Shown here: positions 59,302-64,000 of the stretch, one piece after another
Numbering within the stretch: position 1 is the first letter of the stretch
Layout: each line of letters begins with the position of its first letter
Origin: Euptelea pleiosperma
Lineage: Eukaryota; Streptophyta; Magnoliopsida; Ranunculales; Eupteleaceae
Assembly (NCBI GenBank): GCA_035048495.1
Contig: CM068553.1
Location: 15,377,190-15,441,189 of the forward strand
Length of the DNA: 64,000 bases
Reading direction: 5' to 3'
The notes under the pieces: generated by a model
Told to the model about the DNA's origin: nothing
Database searches by the model: none
Seen by the model: the letters and a program-made list of their open reading frames with translations, nothing else
Made by a program: the position numbers and the translations under genes

Positions 59302-60386
59302 ATTTCAGGCACCTAACATATTTTTCAAATAAACTTGAGTACAAATAGAACCGAATGATTACATTCAAACAGAACAATTCTTCAAAATAGTACCATTAAA
59401 TCCAAAAATTGCAATACCAATGTGTCGAGGAGAAATGGTACTTTTTCAACCATTTCATAGGAGATGGTATAACAAGTTTCCAAGTCTTCATAATGCACTC
59501 AAATATCAAATTTACCTATGCCTTGTTGGTAGAATCATTCATTGTTACTAATCAGAAACACCATTTTTTACTCTATTCAGTTCATTGAGCATGCATAGAT
59601 GGCTTCTGAACCTACTCCCGTGGATCAAGATATGCAAGATAATTAATGAAGAAGACAACATTCCCATTATATTAACCTATGAACCTGCTATTTTTATTTC
59701 ATGCTAATATACTTCATTAATCTCCTTCGTACCTACTTTATCAAGTAATTAAAGTATCTTGGGAGTTTATAAAAATTTAACTTCTTGTCTATTACCCAGA
59801 GTATGTGATCCTCACATTTTTAATCCACGGTCTCAATAACTTAGTGGACATACCATCACAAACAATCTATACTTAGAGTGAATCTTATCAAGATATGCAT
59901 GAGCCATCATATAGGAAAAATCATTTCGAGTGGCATTCACAGAAACAAAAACATAATTTTGTTCATACAAGAAACAGAAAGATAAGTGGTGCAACTGGGT
60001 TCAAACACACCAAACTTAAAGGGAAGTATATGAGTTGAGAATTTTAATTGGTCATTCACCCATCATGACTCTTAAGACCGCTAACAAAATGGATTCGTTT
60101 AGCGCTACACCCATTTCTTACACTTATTATCATATACTTCCATGTAATCTAGAAATTACCCTCAAACACATTTTCCTAGTCTGAGTAAATTAGAACTGAC
60201 TAAGGAAGCAATCTGGCCCAAAAACTTGGGGCTTTTACCTTAATCAAAGTTTTCACCATTGTAATCCCCCTCTTCTTCGACTTCGTCGTCTTATCCTTTG
60301 TTCTCCGTCTTCGTCGTCAACAAACTCACAACTGAGAACATAGAGTTTTTTTTGACTTTTTTTTTTACTCCATTTTTTTAGCTTTT
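59302..60386 (-). other. MULE 5' region
   Basis: Between the CACTA duplication and the right terminal repeat: AT-rich, no coding frame. As the transposase reads leftward from 44277, this is its promoter and leader. Confidence 0.6.
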
Positions 60387-60623
60387 CTATGTTTGGAGTC
60401 GCCGAACTTGCGACTGATGGGATCGTACGCTGAAAGCTACTCCTACGGTGGAAGGGGCTATGAAATGGCTAAAAGGGCAAAATGGGGATACATGGGTATG
60501 GAATAGAGCATTTGGGGTGTTGGGCCAATGTTCCATAAAGAAAACCCCTTTCAGCCGAATAGAGCAGCATCTATGGGCGAAAGGTAGTAATTGCAAAATT
60601 TTGGCCCCTCAAGTAATTTTTCT
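60387..60623. repeat. MULE right terminal inverted repeat
   Basis: 237 bp, complementary to 42245-42480, followed by the duplicated TATTTTCTT. Confidence 0.92.
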
Positions 60624-60632
60624 TATTTTCTT

Positions 60633-61716
60633 TCTTTAAATTCCTCAATCTTCTGTTATTCTCCCTTTATTCTCTTTTCTTCTTTTCCTTTGTCATAAAT
60701 ATTTATCATTAATCTCATTCCTTTTTCTTATTTGTTTCACCCATGTGCCTTAATATCTTTTAGTAATCATTTTCATATTTCCTTATTTTCTTTCCACTTC
60801 GCTTGGCTTAAAAAAATGCACCCTTATTCTCTCATTTAGGTGCTTAGAGCTCTATGTCTTACTTCATCTCTCTCTACGTCCTTCTATTAATTTTTTATTT
60901 TATTTCTCTATTCTCTGTAATTGGCCAAGAATAATTGTGCTTTATTGATCAAGGGTGATAAGAAGAAGAAATTGTGTAACATTTGATAAATAATATTTTC
61001 AATATATTCATCTCTTCTTGTCTCATTAGAATGGTGGCTAATCCCCCTACTAGAGTTGAGGATTTCACCGATGTATGTCTATTTAATTTTTATATTATTT
61101 TCTAGTTTATTAATTTCTACAACTTGATTATAAATTCGTTTTCATAATTTTTTATTACATGTTCTTGGAAGCATTAACACACCATGCTAAGATTATTATC
61201 TTTGATGGTGTGTGCTTGTAGTTGATATGCAATCATTAAATATGATTTATTTTAAAAAATATTATTCTCAAAAGTTCAATCTTTCGAATCAAGAATATTG
61301 AATTATTAATGATTTGAGTTAAAAAAGTGGAATATTAAATTAGAAATAGTAATTTATTAATTAACTACACTTACTTTGGTGGAATCCAATACCCTAATTT
61401 TCTTTTTATTTATTTGTTCTAATATTTTTAATTATTTTTTTTATTTCTTTATCTATTTTAATTCAAGTTAGTAAGTTAGTATAAATTTCATCTTATCTCT
61501 ACGTACGGAGACTTTTATCCTAGTTTATTGATTTAATGATTTTGATTTAGAATAAATTTTCAACAAATCCTTGTGAGTTCAACTCTTACTTGCCTTTGTA
61601 CTAATCTTATTATTGTTGCAAGTATTATGTAAAATTTTGTTGATCAATTGAAATTTAAATGACTATATTATTAAATCCTAAAAATCACGTTCGTTAACTA
61701 AGCCATTTATGTCACA
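60633..61716. other. AT-rich retroelement leader, no gene
   Basis: No recognisable protein. Its right edge is the primer site of a minus-strand LTR element, so at least part should be that element's leader. A short plus-strand start (MVANPPTRVEDFTD at about 61030) followed by GTATGT was noted but cannot be assigned. Confidence 0.4.
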
Positions 61717-61741
61717 GGTTCGATCCCCGACAACGTTGCCA
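61717..61741 (-). other. tRNA-Asp primer binding site, extended
   Basis: On the plus strand GGTTCGATCCCCGACAACGT then TGCCA matches the last 25 bases of plant tRNA-Asp at about 22 positions. On the minus strand it is a primer site, two A residues after an LTR end GTCA. No 5' half of a tRNA is present. Confidence 0.75.
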
Positions 61742-61743
61742 TT

Positions 61744-61754
61744 TGACGAACAGG
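61744..61754 (-). repeat. Start of a minus-strand LTR, split by LTR H
   Basis: TGACGAACAGG directly follows the spacer of the primer site and is cut after 11 bp by LTR H. The rest should continue at about 63860 to the window end. Confidence 0.5.
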
Positions 61755-63859
61755 TGATATTCTATCAAAAGTATTTATTTTGAGTCATTATCCTTTTAGC
61801 GGTGTCACATTCTCCTATGTAAAACTTCTTTTTTATCGACTTTTTCACGTAAGAGTTTCTTCCATTGCGTAGAACAAATTCTTTAGATGAAAATCGACTA
61901 TTTGCATGAAATATACGCATTTTGAATAGTCCGGTATCAAGCCATTTTAGTTGAATCTCATTACGCGTTTTTTCTCTCGCAAGAAACATGATCAGACGAT
62001 TCTCATGACCGGTGGGCCCACAATCAACCACAGAAGCTTAATATCAGTACCTAAAGACCCAATGGGCTATGACAAGAAGAGAAAAGCCAAGTATAGGCCA
62101 AGCTAGAAGATCGCAAAGCCGGATCAAGAACCAAGATAGTGGACGGACCGAAGACCAATAGAATAACCAACATGTTTAAAACCACATCAAATGACATGAA
62201 ACGATGGCTTGCTCTATTGGTGAAGCATAGAGAAGAAAATGATGAAGACCTGGGTTCAAGACCCTCCGCTAGCTCTTTTATCTTTATTTTGTATTGTTTT
62301 CTCTCTCCTCTCTCCTAATTCTCTTTCTTCTCCCCATCTCTCTAAACTCTAACATCTAACCCTTAGATCTTCGGATCGACCACCTCGATCTTTAGATCGA
62401 TCATCATCTAACACCACTAATCTCTTCTCCTCTAGCTCTATCCCATTTCTCATAGTTTTTCCACCATTAAATCTTCTATCGGACCGTTGGATCTTTTTAG
62501 ATCCGACGGTTTGCCTATCTTGGTCCCGACACACATCATCTCACGATCACCACACAATTTCTCCTACCCATCATTCCCCACCTAATCTTAAGGCCCACTT
62601 ATCCCACTTAATCCTGAAACCCTTCCTGGTTTGCTCACTTGAATGTCCATTTGCTCAAAAGCCAGGCAATCACTTACAACCATGGCAAGTGAGTGCATTG
62701 CATCCATTTGCTCAAAAGCCAAGCAATCACTTGCAACCATGGCAAGTGATGCATCATAACCATTCATCCCTAACATTACCATGGTCGATCATTACCATCC
62801 ATTTTAACCGCCTGATCAAATATCCGATCGTCATGATCACCTTTCATTTCTTAACCCATCCTATCCCAACCCTTCATTCGAATCTAACGGCCACATCACC
62901 ATCTCCTAAATTCGCATAAAACCTCTTGCTAACTGCTTCATGCCCAACATCATATAAATACCTTAACCCTCATCCATAACACCCATCTCTCCATGCACCT
63001 GACTAATCCTAAGCGTTGGATGGACCACTCATGAGTGGCCCACAAACCTATGGGCTCTAACAAGCCCATCTCCACAAATCCATTCCACCATCTATGGGCT
63101 CTCATAAGCCCACAATTCAAACCAATAGGAGAAGTGGTCAACCTTGACCACTTCTCACATATCTCTCCACTCTCCCACGAATCTCTCTCATCTTACTTAT
63201 TTCCCTCTCCCACATCTCTCTCCCATCCTCTATAAGAAACCCACGGTTTCTTAAAACAATTCGGCTAGAGCCCACTTTGCCATGGTAAGCTCTTTCCTCT
63301 TCTTCCTCTCTCTAATTCCTACTCTATCAATTTACTTGCTTTCTAGATAGTTTATTCATATTTATGTTTTAATTTGTTTTCCAAAGCAATGTAGATTTCT
63401 TTTATTTATACATAAATTCAGTTTATTTGATGTAAATCTTACTTTCCTTTCATTATTGATTAGTTCTTAATTAATGGTGATCTCTCGTTCTAAAACCAAT
63501 ATGTTTTAATCTCTATCTTTTTAATTTCACCATCTTCTCTAGGTTTTGATTGCTTCTTATTTGTGTTTCACCCTTGTTAATTGTTGCATTTGGATTATGT
63601 AGAATTTCATTCTTAGTTTTAATAATCTCTATCCAAAAAGAATGTTTTAATCTTGATATCATCACCATTCTCACCCCTCCATAAATTATTAGCATTTTTC
63701 GTTATCATTGTTCAATTATTTGTCCTAACCCCGAGTGCGGACGATATCCAACATACCACTGTGCGAAAAGTTTCATATTTTGTAGGATAAAGTCTCTAAT
63801 TATAAATATTGTTGAAACAGTGGATTTTCGATCTAACGACACGGAAATCATTTGTTTCA
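61755..63859 (+). repeat. LTR H, solo LTR
   Basis: 2105 bp from TGATATTCTATCAAAAGT to CATTTGTTTCA. Flanks ACAGG and ATGGG match at only three of five positions, so this is older or the duplication has decayed. tRNA-like boxes at 62209 and 62253, TATAAG at 63231, and GAGTGCGGACGATATCCAAC near 63731. A ~50-bp direct repeat (TCCATTTGCTCAAAAGCCA...CAACCATGGCAAGTGA) lies at 62644-62750. No AATAAA. Confidence 0.8.
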
Positions 63860-64000
63860 ATGGGATTTTTAGGATTTTAATAATATAACCTTTGGAGGTA
63901 TTTCAGATATTTCATTATATAAGAGATTTCTATATGTATATATACTGGGATAAAATGACTAATGCTATTCTTAATAATGAATGACTAATGGATCTGGGGC
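63860..64000 (-). repeat. Continuation of the minus-strand LTR
   Basis: AT-rich, no gene. By position it continues the LTR begun at 61744; the other end is outside the window. Confidence 0.35.

Larger units (their letters stand above)
42245..60623 (-). mobile_element. Mutator-like element containing a CACTA element
   Basis: Terminal inverted repeats at 42245-42480 and 60387-60623 share ATTACTTGAGGGGCC, GGAACATTGGCCCAACACCC and GCTTTCAGCGTACGATCCCA. The target duplication TATTTTCTT flanks both ends (42236-42244 and 60624-60632; one more base also matches). Without the 15,020-bp CACTA element and its ATT duplication the MULE is 3356 bp. It encodes only the N-terminal half of a transposase, on the minus strand. 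Confidence 0.93.

Noticed and set aside
61717..61741. Possible tRNA-Asp gene
   Set aside because: Only the 3' quarter matches; there is no D arm, anticodon arm or acceptor partner. Its place next to an LTR end makes it a primer binding site.

Overview
This window is nuclear DNA from a flowering plant and is almost entirely layered transposable elements. There is no bacterial gene organisation. The features are LTR retrotransposons with plant tRNA-Asp primer sites, two CACTA elements, a Mutator-like element (MULE), hAT remnants, several MITEs, two satellite-like arrays, and eroded host genes with plant introns (a wall-associated-kinase-like gene, a methylthioribose kinase exon, a GATA factor exon). 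The species cannot be fixed from the sequence; short non-coding repeats of the 'ggtccacc...gggcccac' type made me think of a magnoliid, with low confidence.

Region 1 (1-24 kb) is nested LTR retrotransposons. The oldest layer is a minus-strand Ty3/gypsy Tat-like element: gag at 16.2-14.9 kb, protease and reverse transcriptase at 12.4-9.5 kb, RNase H at 6.4-6.0 kb. Its LTR and tRNA-Asp primer site lie at 16.65 kb and continue past 24.03 kb. It is interrupted by solo LTRs of one family (ends TGATATTYGC...CTTTCA) at 6440-9479 and 12455-14910. Its own LTR is split by a 6505-bp non-autonomous element of that family (17528-24032, direct repeat GTTGT, duplicated primer site, no coding capacity). Two more LTRs of the family and a shared internal segment fill 1-6 kb.

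Region 2 (24-31 kb) holds a 205-bp duplication and about 12 monomers of a ~154-bp tandem repeat split by another solo LTR (25359-27253), then gene-poor DNA with one unknown small ORF and a MITE.

Region 3 (31.1-35.85 kb) is a 4701-bp CACTA element (CACTACACC ends, 3-bp duplication AGT). It carries fragments of three unrelated host genes, all on the minus strand: a methylthioribose kinase exon, the N terminus of a GATA factor, and a piece of a plant membrane protein.

Region 4 (36.4-41.3 kb) is a wall-associated-kinase-like pseudogene. It keeps the signal peptide, the galacturonan-binding and EGF-like regions and the membrane exon, but no kinase domain. Its introns are loaded with MITEs. A hAT transposase remnant follows.

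Region 5 (42.2-60.6 kb) is a Russian-doll insertion. A 3.36-kb MULE (236-bp terminal repeats, 9-bp duplication) contains a 15,020-bp CACTA element (duplication ATT) with TNPD- and TNPA-like genes and a 180-bp satellite. The TNPD gene is split by a 2910-bp solo LTR (duplication CATGT). The CACTA element also contains a MITE inside a MITE. Region 6 (60.6-64 kb) is a minus-strand LTR element whose LTR is split by one more solo LTR.

No gene here looks like an intact working host gene. The most notable points are the three-gene capture, the exactly resolved nest, and the recurring solo-LTR family, whose LTRs carry a tRNA-like A-box/B-box module and recurrent perfect hairpins.
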